Assembly (NCBI RefSeq): GCF_040111675.1
Contig: NZ_CP157794.1
Location: 3,493,501 to 3,557,500, forward strand
Reading direction: 5' to 3'
DNA: 64,000 nucleotides
From: Salinarimonas sp.
GTDB taxonomy: Bacteria; Pseudomonadota; Alphaproteobacteria; Rhizobiales; Beijerinckiaceae
The notes beneath the pieces were generated by a model. It was not told where the DNA came from. It did no database searches and saw only the letters and a list, made by a program, of their open reading frames with translations. The position numbers and the translations under genes were made by a program. Below are positions 8,550 to 17,694 of this stretch, piece by piece (within the stretch, counting starts at the first letter, position 1; the number at the start of each line of letters is the position of its first letter).

Positions 8550-10512
8550 GCCGGGCTCCCTTCCGCCGCCGTCTCGCGCACCACCTCGTGGGCGTAGAGG
8601 CAGCGCGCCGCGCGCCCGTCGGCGACCGAGATCGGCGGGATCTCGCCCTCGCGGCAGGCGGCCGTGGCGCGCGGGCAGCGCGGGGCGAAGGCGCAGCCGT
8701 CGGGGAGGCGGTCCACCGCCGGGGGCAGGCCGGGAATGGCGTCGAGCTGGCGCTTGCCCGAGCCGAGGATCGGCACGCAGGCGATCAGACGGCGCGTGTA
8801 AGGGTGCGCCGGCGTGTCGAGCACGGCCTGGGTCGGCCCCTCCTCGACGATCTTCCCGGCATACATCACGGCGACCCGGTCGCAGAGCTGCGAGACGACC
8901 CCGAAATCGTGGGTGATGAACAGGAGCGCGAGCCCGTGCTCGCGGCGCAGCTCGTCGAGGAGCGCCAGGATCTGCGCCTGGACCGTGACGTCGAGCGCCG
9001 TCGTCGGCTCGTCGGCGATGATCAGGTCCGGCTCGTTGGCGAGCGCCATGGCGATGGCGACGCGCTGGCGCATGCCCCCGGAGAGCTCGTGCGGCAAGGC
9101 GTTCGCCCGGTCCGCGGCGGCGGGGATGCGCACGCGCTCGAGGAGCCGCACCGCCTGCGCCCAGGCATCCGCGTGCGAGGCGGGGCGGTGCGCGCGGATC
9201 GCCTCGACCATCTGGTCGCCGACCGTGAAGAGCGGGTGGAGCGTCGTGAGCGGGTCCTGGAAGATGTAGGAGATGCGGCCCCCGCGCAGGGAGCGCAGCT
9301 TCTCGCGCGGCAGCGACAGCACGTCCTCGCCGCCGTGCCAGACCCGTCCCGAGCGGATGACGCCCGGCGGGGAGGGAACGAGGCCGAGGAGCGAGAGCGC
9401 CGTCACCGACTTGCCGGAGCCGGACTCGCCGATGAGCCCGAGGCATTCGCCCCGGCGGATCGCGAAGGAGACGCCGTTCACCGCGGCGTAGATCCGCTCG
9501 CCCACCTCGAAGCGGGTGGCGAGGTCCTCGACCGCGAGCGCGGGCGCGCCCTCGGGCGGGCGCGCCGCGTCCTTCGTCTTGGGTCTGGCGATGCGCGTCA
9601 CCGGCGCCGGACGGGCGAGCGCCCCGGCGGAGAGCCGCGGATCGAGCGCGTCGCGCACGCCGTCGCCGACGAGGTTGATGCTCATCACGACGAGGAAGAT
9701 CGTCACGCCCGCGATCGTGGTGACGTGCGGCGCGGTGAGCATCACCTTGCGGCCCTCGCCCAGGATCGAGCCGAGATCCGCCTGCGGCGGCTGCGAGCCG
9801 AGCCCGAGGAAGGACAGTCCCGCCGTCTCCAGGATCATCCAGCCGACCGTGGTCGACATGGTGATGACGATCACGGGCATGACGTTCGGCAGCACCTCGG
9901 AGACGAGGATGCGCCCGTGGCCCATCCCGGCGAGGCGCGCGGATTCGACGAAGTCCTTGTGGGCGAGGCCGACCGTCACGCCGCGAATGTTGCGGGCGAA
10001 GAAGGGGATGTTGACGACGGCGACCGCGTAGAGGGCGTTCAGCAGCCCCGGCCCGAGCACGGCGACGATGGCGAGCGCCAGCAGGATGTAGGGAAACGCC
10101 ATCAGCATGTCGATCGAGCGCATCAGCGCGTTGTCGAGCCTGCCGCCGAAATAGCCGGCGACGAGCCCGATCGTCGAGCCGACGAGGGCGGCCACCAGGG
10201 TCGCCGCGACGCCCATGAAGAGCGAGAGCCGCGTGCCCCAGATCAGCCGCGAGAGCAGGTCGCGGCCGAGCTCGTCGGTGCCGAGCCAATGCCCCTCCGA
10301 GAGCGGCGGCAGCAGGCGGTTGGCCGGCGCGGTCTCGTTGGGGTTCGCCAGCGGCAGGACGGGTGCGAGGATCGCGATCGCGACGATGAGCGCCAGCACG
10401 ACGAGGCCGACGCCGGCGAGGCGGTTGCGCAGCAGGAGCCGCAGGAAGGAGCGGCCCTTCGGCTTGCCCGGAGGCGGCTTTTCGGCCGCGGGCGCGGCGG
10501 CGGGGGCGGGCC

Positions 10513-10516
<4 letters not shown>
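8546..10516 (-). CDS. Fused peptide ABC transporter permease/ATPase (DppC-DppD-like)
   Basis: A single 656-residue frame with two normally separate subunits. Residues about 30-295 are a DppC/OppC permease with hydrophobic segments, the WLGTDELGRDLLSR signature near 77 and the cytoplasmic EAA loop near 193-210. After a linker rich in Arg/Ala/Pro, residues about 325-656 are a DppD/OppD ATPase: Walker A GESGSGKS at 363-370, signature LSGGMRQR, Walker B LIIADEP, and the PDGCAFAPRCPR extension. No start or frame break separates the halves. Permease/ATPase fusions of this class are known. It overlaps dppB-like and dppF-like genes by ATGA at both ends. Confidence 0.9.
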
Positions 10517-11460
<944 letters not shown>

Positions 11461-11486
11461 GCGTGGTGCTCGATGCGAGGCGCTAC

Positions 11487-11679
11487 CGTGTCATCCCCGG
11501 CGGGAACGCCGACAGGCGTTCCCGGGAAGGGGACCCAGCGCAGGAAGCTGCGGCGAAGCCGCTCCTATGGCGGCGACCAGCCGCCTCGACGGCGGCGACG
11601 GTGCGCCTTCGGCGCGAGGTTCTCGCGCTGGGTCCCCTTCCCCTACGCGCGCAAGCGCGCTCCGGCCGGGGATGACACG
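11487..11679. repeat. Long palindromic repeat, family A (copy 1), inside the ABC operon
   Basis: Ends are 15-base perfect inverted repeats, CGTGTCATCCCCGGC and GCCGGGGATGACACG. A second inner pair, GGGAAGGGGACCCAGCGC and its complement, is also perfect. The two other copies of this type are at 20940-21127 and 51261-51416. Position between a binding-protein gene and its permease gene suggests an mRNA stabiliser or attenuator, which is inference. Confidence 0.8.
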
Positions 11680-11695
11680 TGGCAGCGCCGTGCCT

Positions 11696-13273
11696 TCACT
11701 CCTTCGTCACGTCGTGCAGCAGCAGGAAGAACGACGGCTGGAGCGCGAAGTCGCCGACCGCGTCGGAGGTCACCGCGTTCTGCTTCCAGTTCGCCACGAA
11801 CACCCAGGGCGCGTCCTCCTGGACGATCGTCTGCATCTCCCTGTAGAGACGCGCGCGCTCCTCCTGGTCGGTGGCGGTGCGGGCCTGCTCCAGGAGCGCG
11901 TCCACCTCCGGGTTCGAGTAGTAGCCCGAATTGAAGCCGCCCTCGTCCGGCATGGCCTCGGTACGCAGGGCGAGATAGGGCAGCGTGTCGGGGTCGTTCG
12001 TCATCCAGGCCATCTGCGCCATGTCGGCCTTGCCCTCGAGGCCGGGGTTCACCTGCGCGAGGAAGGTGTTCCACTCGTAGGTCTCGATCTCGACGTCGAG
12101 CCCCACCTCCTCGAGGTCGGCCTGGATGGCCGTGCCCATCGGCACCGGATCGAGCATGCCCGAGCCGCCCTCGGTGACGTAGAAGGTCAGCGTCGCGTCC
12201 TCGACGCCGGCCTCGGCCAGCAATTCGCGGGCGCGCTCCGGATCGTGCGGATAGGGCTCGAGCTCCTCGTTGTAGGCCCAGGCGAAGGCCGGCGGGATTG
12301 GCCCCGCCGCGACCTCGGCCGTGCCCTGGAGCACGTTCTCGACCAGCGCCTGCTTGTCGATCGCGTAGTTCACCGCCTGGCGTACGCGCTTGTCGTCGAA
12401 GGGCGGCTCCTTGGTGTTGAGGATGAGGAACCACAGGTGCGGGCCGGCCTGCTCGTAGACCTGGAAGTCCTCGCCCTCGGCGAACTGGCCCAGCGCGTCC
12501 GGCGGGACCTCGACCATCACGTCGATGCCGCCCGACAGCATCTCCGCGACGCGCGTGTTGGCGTCGGTGATCGGCCGGAAGATCACGGCTTCCAGCGGCG
12601 GCGCGCCGTCCCAGTACTCCTCATTGCGGGTGAGCACCACGGCGGTGTTCGCGTCCCAGCTCTCGAACCGGAAGGCGCCGGTGCCGACGGGGTTGCGCCC
12701 GAAATCGGCGCCGTGCTCGGCCACCGCCGTGGGCGACACGATCAGCCCCGTCGGATAGGCGAGGTTCGACAGGAAGGGCGCGTAGGGCTCGTTGAGCGTG
12801 AAGCGCACCGTGCGCTCGTCCACCGCCTCGACCGTGTCGATCGCCGAGAAGAAGAAGGACAGCGGGAAGGGGCCGGTGTCGTGATAGGGATGCTCCTCGT
12901 CGAGCATGCGCTCGAAGTGGAACTTCACCGCCTCGGCGTCGAGCGGGGTGCCGTCGTGGAAGGTCACGCCCTCGCGCAGGGCGAACGTGTAGACCGTGCC
13001 GTCCTCGGAGATCTCCCAGCTCTCGGCGAGCGAGGGCTCGACCTCGAGCGAGCCGTCCTGGAAGCGCACCAGCCCGTCGTACATGTTGACCAGGATGCGG
13101 AAGTCGTTGACGGCGGTCACCGCGGCGGGATCGAGCGATTTCGGCTCGGCGATCTGCCCGACGGCGAGGACGCCCGGCGGCGTCTGGGCGAGGGCCGGCG
13201 GCGTGGCCGGCGCCAGGGCGAGCGTCGCGGCGATGGCGGCCGTCGCGAGAAGGCCGGTGCGGCGAGTGAGCAT
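11696..13273 (-). CDS. Peptide-type ABC transporter substrate-binding protein
   Basis: Periplasmic solute-binding protein of the SBP family 5 (peptide/nickel/opine type), 525 residues. A signal peptide is visible (MLTRRTGLLATAAIAATLALAPATPPALAQ, cleavage after ALAQ), followed by LDPAAVT, the FALREGVTFHDGTP motif near 100, and NPVGTGAFRFESW near 195. The ligand cannot be predicted. It is the first gene of the minus-strand transporter operon and is divergent from the DUF1028 gene. Confidence 0.92.
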   Translation of the reverse strand: MLTRRTGLLATAAIAATLALAPATPPALAQTPPGVLAVGQIAEPKSLDPAAVTAVNDFRILVNMYDGLVRFQDGSLEVEPSLAESWEISEDGTVYTFALREGVTFHDGTPLDAEAVKFHFERMLDEEHPYHDTGPFPLSFFFSAIDTVEAVDERTVRFTLNEPYAPFLSNLAYPTGLIVSPTAVAEHGADFGRNPVGTGAFRFESWDANTAVVLTRNEEYWDGAPPLEAVIFRPITDANTRVAEMLSGGIDVMVEVPPDALGQFAEGEDFQVYEQAGPHLWFLILNTKEPPFDDKRVRQAVNYAIDKQALVENVLQGTAEVAAGPIPPAFAWAYNEELEPYPHDPERARELLAEAGVEDATLTFYVTEGGSGMLDPVPMGTAIQADLEEVGLDVEIETYEWNTFLAQVNPGLEGKADMAQMAWMTNDPDTLPYLALRTEAMPDEGGFNSGYYSNPEVDALLEQARTATDQEERARLYREMQTIVQEDAPWVFVANWKQNAVTSDAVGDFALQPSFFLLLHDVTKE

Positions 13274-13436
13274 CGGGCGGTCCCTTCGTCTGTTGCGGCC
13301 TTGCTGCGGCCGGATTTCAACCCCCTGTAACCGCGCGGCATTGCTTCTGATGATTGCGCCACGCGACCATTGATGCGGAACGCTATCCTGATAGGCTCGC
13401 GCGGATCAAGCGCGGCCGGCCGGGAGGTGACGCACC

Positions 13437-14105
13437 GTGACCTATTCCATCCTCGCGCGAGACCCCGAAAGCGGCGCGCTCGGCGTGGCCACGGCCACCG
13501 GCACGCCGGTGGTCGGCGGCTTCGTCCCGCACGCGGCGGCGGGGGTCGGGGTCGTGGCGACGCAGGGGCTCTACACCTCGCCGCTCTACGGCCCGCAAGC
13601 GCTCGCGCGCCTCGCCGCGGGGGAGGAGCCGGAGACGGTCGTCGCCGCGCTCACGCAGGCCGACGCCGGGCGCGACGCCCGCCAGCTCGCGGTGATGGAC
13701 GCGGCCGGCCGCGCCGCCGCCTTCACCGGGGCGGACAATCTGGACGCCTGCTGCGTCGTGGTGGAGCCGGGCCTGTGCGTCGCGGCGAACTGGGTGGCGC
13801 ACGCGGATCTCGCGGCGCGCGTGACGGAGGCGTTCCGCGCCGCCGAGGGCCCGCTCGTCCTGCGCCTGCTCGCGGCGCTCGAGGCCGGCGCCGCGGCCGG
13901 CGGCGACGCGCGCGGCAACCGCTCCGCGGCCGTGCGCATCGTCGACCCCGCCGCCCCGCCCCTCGACCTGCGGGCGGACGACGATGCCGAACCTGTCGCC
14001 AGGCTCCGCGCGATCCACGCTGCGACGCAGGAGCCGGCCTTCCAGCGCTTCCTGGCGGGCGTGCCGACGCTGGCCGATCCCTGGCGGCGCGGGTGGGGGC
14101 CGTAG
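13437..14105 (+). CDS. DUF1028 domain protein
   Basis: A 222-residue protein recognised from its opening TYSILARDPESGALGVATATG and the VAANWVA and RGNRSAA segments, typical of the DUF1028 family, which has an Ntn-hydrolase-like appearance but no assigned reaction. GTG 13437 follows GGAGGTGACG, a strong ribosome binding site. DUF1028 genes often lie beside peptide-type ABC transporters, as here, so a role in handling the imported compound is plausible but not shown. Confidence 0.8.
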   Translation: MTYSILARDPESGALGVATATGTPVVGGFVPHAAAGVGVVATQGLYTSPLYGPQALARLAAGEEPETVVAALTQADAGRDARQLAVMDAAGRAAAFTGADNLDACCVVVEPGLCVAANWVAHADLAARVTEAFRAAEGPLVLRLLAALEAGAAAGGDARGNRSAAVRIVDPAAPPLDLRADDDAEPVARLRAIHAATQEPAFQRFLAGVPTLADPWRRGWGP

Positions 14106-14131
14106 GGCAGCCGAAGAGCGGCGCTCGTCTT

Positions 14132-14143
14132 TCCTTCCCTGTA
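14132..14143. repeat. Left remnant of palindromic repeat family B (copy 1), split by IS5-type element
   Basis: TCCTTCCCTGTA here and GGGGAAGGTGG after the IS (from 15398) together rebuild one arm of 23 bases whose exact complement lies at 15561-15583. TGTA is present on both sides of the IS, the apparent target duplication. Confidence 0.75.
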
Positions 14144-14224
14144 GGATTCCTCTGCGAAACTCCGGCTTGGCCGCGGCGGGGCGTTCTGATTCACTGAGGA
14201 TGGATCGGGTTCTGGAGATTCGTC

Positions 14225-15220
14225 ATGGCGCCTTCTCAGATCAGCTTCGCCGACCATTTCACGGATTCTCGCCTCGGGTCGAACAAGCCGTTGGAGGCGA
14301 TCGACGCACTGATCGACTGGACCCCGCTGGAAGCGCAGGCGCGGGAGATCCGCAAGGGGCAGACCGGTCGCCCGCCCTACGCGGCGCTCGCGATGCTCAA
14401 GGCGTTGTACCTCCAGACGCTTTATCAGCTCTCCGATCCGCAGCTGGAATCGGCCCTGCTCGACAGGCTCTCGTTCCGCCGCTTCTGCGGCTTCGGGCTG
14501 GACGAGCGCACGCCCGACGAGACGACGATCCTGCGCTTCCGGCACGCGGCGGCGGAGGTGGGGCTTCTGGAGGCGTGCTTCGAGGCGGTCAACGCCCAGC
14601 TCGAAACCAAGGGACTGATCGTCAAGAAGGGCACGCTGATCGACGCCACGCTGACCGAGGCGGCCCACAACAAGCCGCCTTTCGAGAAGGGAGCGGCGTC
14701 GGCGCGCAGCCCGCACTCGCCGGACGCGACCTTCACGCGCAAAAACAACAAGACCTATTTCGGCTACAAGCAGTCGATCGGCGTCGACGAAGGGTCGCTC
14801 CTGGTGCGCCGGATCGTGGTGACGCCCAATTGCGTGTCGGACAGCGAGGCGGCCGACGCGCTGATCTGCGGGGACGAGCGGGCGGTCTACGCCGATCGCG
14901 GCTACACGCAGAAAGCGCGCCGCGAGCGGCTCGCGGGTGCCGGCATCAAGGACCGGATCATGCACCGGCGCACGAGCAACCGTAAGCCGCTGCCGCCCTG
15001 GAAGGAGCGTCTCAACAAGCTGATCTCCCGCCGTCGCGCCCCCGTCGAAGGCGTCTTCAGCGTCGTGAAGCGTCTCTACGGTCAGGGCCGCGCGCGATGT
15101 CATCGTCTCGGCACGGTGAGCGTCGACGCTGTCGCGGCAGTGACGGTCTACAATCTCAAACGCGCGGTGCATCTCCTCGAGCCTCCGAACCGGCGCCGAC
15201 GGGCGCCGGCGGGCGCATGA
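14225..15220 (+). CDS. IS5-family transposase
   Basis: A 331-residue DDE transposase. The N-terminal region has GRPPYAALAMLKALYLQ and LSDPQLESALLDRLSFRRFCG, typical of IS5; acidic residues are D140 (LIDATL), D224 (VYADRGY) and E275 (PVEGVFS), with the Y-(2)-R-(3)-E-(6)-K-like pattern in the last region not fully clear. Full length with no frameshift, so likely functional. GGAG precedes ATG 14225. Confidence 0.9.
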   Translation: MAPSQISFADHFTDSRLGSNKPLEAIDALIDWTPLEAQAREIRKGQTGRPPYAALAMLKALYLQTLYQLSDPQLESALLDRLSFRRFCGFGLDERTPDETTILRFRHAAAEVGLLEACFEAVNAQLETKGLIVKKGTLIDATLTEAAHNKPPFEKGAASARSPHSPDATFTRKNNKTYFGYKQSIGVDEGSLLVRRIVVTPNCVSDSEAADALICGDERAVYADRGYTQKARRERLAGAGIKDRIMHRRTSNRKPLPPWKERLNKLISRRRAPVEGVFSVVKRLYGQGRARCHRLGTVSVDAVAAVTVYNLKRAVHLLEPPNRRRRAPAGA

Positions 15221-15235
15221 ACGCCGCCCGAAACA

Positions 15236-15267
15236 CGCCTCGGGCGCCCGCTCTGGCGCCCGAGGCG
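15236..15267 (+). terminator. Strong hairpin after the IS5 transposase gene
   Basis: Two perfect 13-base arms, CGCCTCGGGCGCC and its complement, with a CGCTCT loop, 15 bases after the transposase stop. No T-tract follows, so it is a hairpin that may stop transcripts leaving the IS rather than a textbook terminator. Confidence 0.45.
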
Positions 15268-15393
15268 CCCCCGAGACGGGGCTCTGCGCCACCCGCGGCG
15301 CCCCCGAAGGGCTGGGATCGCGCGAACCGGCGCTCGAAAAAACGCCTCCTGAGCGCCCATGGCGGCGTAGGCCGCCGTTTCGCAGAGGAATCC

Positions 15394-15583
15394 TGTAGGG
15401 GAAGGTGGCGCGCCGCCGCAGGCGGCGTGACGGATGGGGCGCGGCGCGTAAGCGACGCGTTCCGCGAAGCGGAAGCCGACGGCGGCGTCCGGCGCGACCG
15501 TCCGTTTCGGCTTCGCCGAACGGGCGTGCCGCGCGCCCCATCCGTCTCGGCTTCGCCGAGCCACCTTCCCCTACAGGGAAGGA
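15394..15583. repeat. Right part of palindromic repeat family B (copy 1)
   Basis: Continues from the IS junction (TGTAGGGGAAGGTGG) to CCACCTTCCCCTACAGGG near 15561-15578. Inside are smaller hairpins such as TTCCGCGAAGCGGAA and TTCGGCTTCGCCGAA. Nearly the same sequence is found at 54461-54624, showing that this is a dispersed family. No coding potential recognised. Confidence 0.75.
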
Positions 15584-15671
15584 GAAAGGCTCGGCGCCCG
15601 TCGAGCAGCTCCGCGACGTCGCTCGTCCTCGGCTGCCAGCGGCGCGGAACGATGTGTGAAGCGACTGGCCA

Positions 15672-15818
15672 CGAGGGCGAGGGGCTAGGGGTGAGGGGCG
15701 TCGGGCAGCGCTCCGAAGGTTCCGAGAAGGCGCCGCGCGTCTTGCAGCGCTTCATCGACGGCGAGATCGTCCTGCACGCCCCTCACCCCCGGCCTCTCTC
15801 CACGAGGGAGAGGGGAGA
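15672..15818. repeat. Palindromic intergenic repeat, family D
   Basis: GGGGTGAGGGGC (left part) is answered by GCCCCTCACCCC and by an inner GGGAGAGGGG stretch on the right. It lies between the family B repeat and the DUF2478 gene. With family B it fills the 449 bases between the IS5 element and 15842, where no gene is seen. Confidence 0.5.
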
Positions 15819-15842
15819 GCCTGCATCGAGCGATCGCCTGGC

Positions 15843-16370
15843 TCACCGCCCCGCGGGCTCGGCGGCGGTGTCCGTCCACCAGGCGTCGAGCGCGGCGGCG
15901 TCGCACGCCAGCGGCGTGTCCAGCCCGCCGGCGAAGGCGTTCCAGGCGTCGAGGAAGCGGCGGGGCACGCCGATGACGAGGGGCACGCCCTCGGCCACGC
16001 AATGGCCGATCTCGTCGGCGAGGCCGAGCCCGTCGGCCTCCATCTTCCCGAACTTGTTGACGATCACGCAATCCGGCCGCGCGGCGAGGCCGGCGCGCAG
16101 CAGCGCCCCCGCTTCCGCGAGCCCGCGCGGGTCGATGCGGCAGCCGCGCGCATTCGCGCCGAGATCCTGGCAGATCGACGTCACCGCGCCGGTCGAGAGG
16201 TCGCGAAGCGCCATCTCGCGGGTGATGCAGGCGTCGGGCGCGGGGTCCGCGTCGACGAGGCCCGCCACCCTGCGGCCGTGTGCCGCGAGGCGCTCGGCGA
16301 AGCCGGCGAGCACCGTGTCGACGGGGTCGGTGCGGTCGTAGACGATGGCGGCGATGCGGGGCTCGCTCAT
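15843..16370 (-). CDS. DUF2478 domain protein
   Basis: A 175-residue protein that begins IAAIVYDRTDPVDTVLAGFAERLAAHGRRVAGLVD and contains LGANARGCRIDP and VNKFGKMEADGLGL, the pattern of the DUF2478 family (NTPase-like, P-loop-derived appearance, role unknown). Such genes are frequently found with molybdate transport or molybdenum cofactor genes, in line with the neighbours here. ATG 16370 overlaps the stop of the TusA gene by 4 bases. Confidence 0.75.
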   Translation of the reverse strand: MSEPRIAAIVYDRTDPVDTVLAGFAERLAAHGRRVAGLVDADPAPDACITREMALRDLSTGAVTSICQDLGANARGCRIDPRGLAEAGALLRAGLAARPDCVIVNKFGKMEADGLGLADEIGHCVAEGVPLVIGVPRRFLDAWNAFAGGLDTPLACDAAALDAWWTDTAAEPAGR

Positions 16371-16627
16371 GGGCCGCTCCTCGCCCCGCCCGCCTTGCGG
16401 ATGCGGAAGACCAGGATCTCGCCGCCGCTCTCGGCGGCCTGCTTCTCCTGTCCCTCCAGGGCGTCGCCGGTCTGGCCGATCAGGTGGGGGATGTCGATCA
16501 CCGCCATCGGGTCCGTGCAGGAGACGACGAGCACCGCGCCCGGCGCGGCCTTGGACAGGGCCTTGCGGGTCTTGAGCGCCGGGAGCGGGCACTTGAGCCC
16601 GCGCAGGTCGAGATGGGTTTCGCTCAT
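16367..16627 (-). CDS. TusA-family sulfurtransferase
   Basis: A small 86-residue sulfur carrier. The family motif RGLKCPLPALKTRKAL carries the persulfide cysteine C13. TusA proteins pass sulfur to tRNA thiolation, to dissimilatory sulfur oxidation or to the sulfuration of molybdenum cofactor in formate dehydrogenases. The adjoining DUF2478 and divergent MoeA-like genes favour the last role. The in-frame region upstream of ATG 16627 is unlike TusA and is excluded. Divergent from the MoeA-like gene with about 70 bp between. Confidence 0.85.
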   Translation of the reverse strand: MSETHLDLRGLKCPLPALKTRKALSKAAPGAVLVVSCTDPMAVIDIPHLIGQTGDALEGQEKQAAESGGEILVFRIRKAGGARSGP

Positions 16628-16698
16628 GCTGGCTTTGTCTGCGGCCTGTCTGTAGAAACGCTTACGCCGGGATCGCGCCGGCTGCAAGGAACGAGGCC

Positions 16699-17694
16699 GT
16701 GACGTCCGTCCCATCGCCTAGGCCGCTGACGCCGCTCGCGCAAGCGCTCGCCCTGTGGCTCGGCGACGCGCGTTGTGTCGCGCCGCGGCCCTGCGCCCCG
16801 GCCGAGGCGATCGGCCGCGTCCTGGCGGAGGACGTGCGGACGCCCCGGACCGTGCCCGAGCGCCCCCGCGCCCGGCGTCCCGGCTTCGCCGTCGCCGCGG
16901 CGGATACGGTCGGCGCCTCGCCCTACGCGCCCGCGCCCTGCCTCGCGCCGCCGCCTTTCGTCGCGGCCGGCGATCCGCTGCCGGAGGGCTGCGACGCCGT
17001 CCTGCCGGCGGACGCGCTCACGGACGGGCCGATCCCCGAGATCCAGGCCGAGGTCGCCCCGGGGACCGACGTGCGTCGCGCCGGTGCGGAGGCGCGGGCG
17101 GGCGAGGTGGTGATTCCGGCGGGGCGTCGTCTGCGCGCCTGCGACGCGGCGGCGCTGGCGGCGCTCGGCGTCGCGACGGTGCCGGTCTGCACGCCGCGCG
17201 TTCGGCTGGAGGGGCTGCCGGCCCTGGCGGGGCTCGTAGCGGCGCTCGGCGGCGAGGTCGTGCTCGAAGACGCCGATCTCGTCCTGGCGACGACCTCGGG
17301 AGACGTCGAGATTCTCGTGGACGGCCTCGCTCTGCGCCCCGGCGAGACGACCCGCCTCGCGCGCACCGCGGACGGCGTCCCCGTCGCGATCCTCCCCGCC
17401 CTCGACAGCGACGCGCTCGGCGCGGCGCTGGCGCTGCTGCCGCCGGCGCTCGCCGCGCTCGCCGGCGCGGAGCCGCCGCCGCCACGGCCCGCCCGTCTGG
17501 CGACCCCGCTGACCTCGAGCGTCGGCCTCGCCGAGGTCGCCCTCCTCGCCCGCGACGGCGACGCCTGTGCGTCGCTCGCCGTCGGCGATCTCACCCTCGC
17601 GACCTTCGCCCGCGCCGACGCGTTCACCCTGCTCGCGCCCGAAAGCGAGGGCCATGCGGCGGGCGAGAGCATCGCCGTGTGGATGCTGCCATGA
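16699..17694 (+). CDS. Degenerate MoeA-like molybdopterin-binding protein
   Basis: A 331-residue protein with MoeA-like layout: opening APAEAIGRVLAEDVRTP, then GDPLPEGCDAVLPADAL, then GEVVIPAGRRLRACDAAALAALGVATVPV. The active-site motifs are eroded: the DRSGVDGFAV motif of the neighbour is RARRPGFAV here, and STGDE is TTSGDVE. A second half has LATPLTSSVGLAEVALLARDG. It is probably not a catalytically normal MoeA; it may be a partner or regulator. GTG start; the stop overlaps the next ATG (ATGA), so the two are coupled. Confidence 0.7.
   Translation: MTSVPSPRPLTPLAQALALWLGDARCVAPRPCAPAEAIGRVLAEDVRTPRTVPERPRARRPGFAVAAADTVGASPYAPAPCLAPPPFVAAGDPLPEGCDAVLPADALTDGPIPEIQAEVAPGTDVRRAGAEARAGEVVIPAGRRLRACDAAALAALGVATVPVCTPRVRLEGLPALAGLVAALGGEVVLEDADLVLATTSGDVEILVDGLALRPGETTRLARTADGVPVAILPALDSDALGAALALLPPALAALAGAEPPPPRPARLATPLTSSVGLAEVALLARDGDACASLAVGDLTLATFARADAFTLLAPESEGHAAGESIAVWMLP

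Larger units (their letters stand above)
14144..15393 (+). mobile_element. IS5-family insertion sequence
   Basis: A 1250-bp element. Terminal inverted repeats begin GGATTCCTCTGCGAAAC on the left and end with the exact complement on the right, followed by a partly matching GC-rich stretch. The flanks carry TGTA on both sides. One DDE transposase is encoded. Inserted into a family B palindrome. A single copy is seen in the window. Confidence 0.88.
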
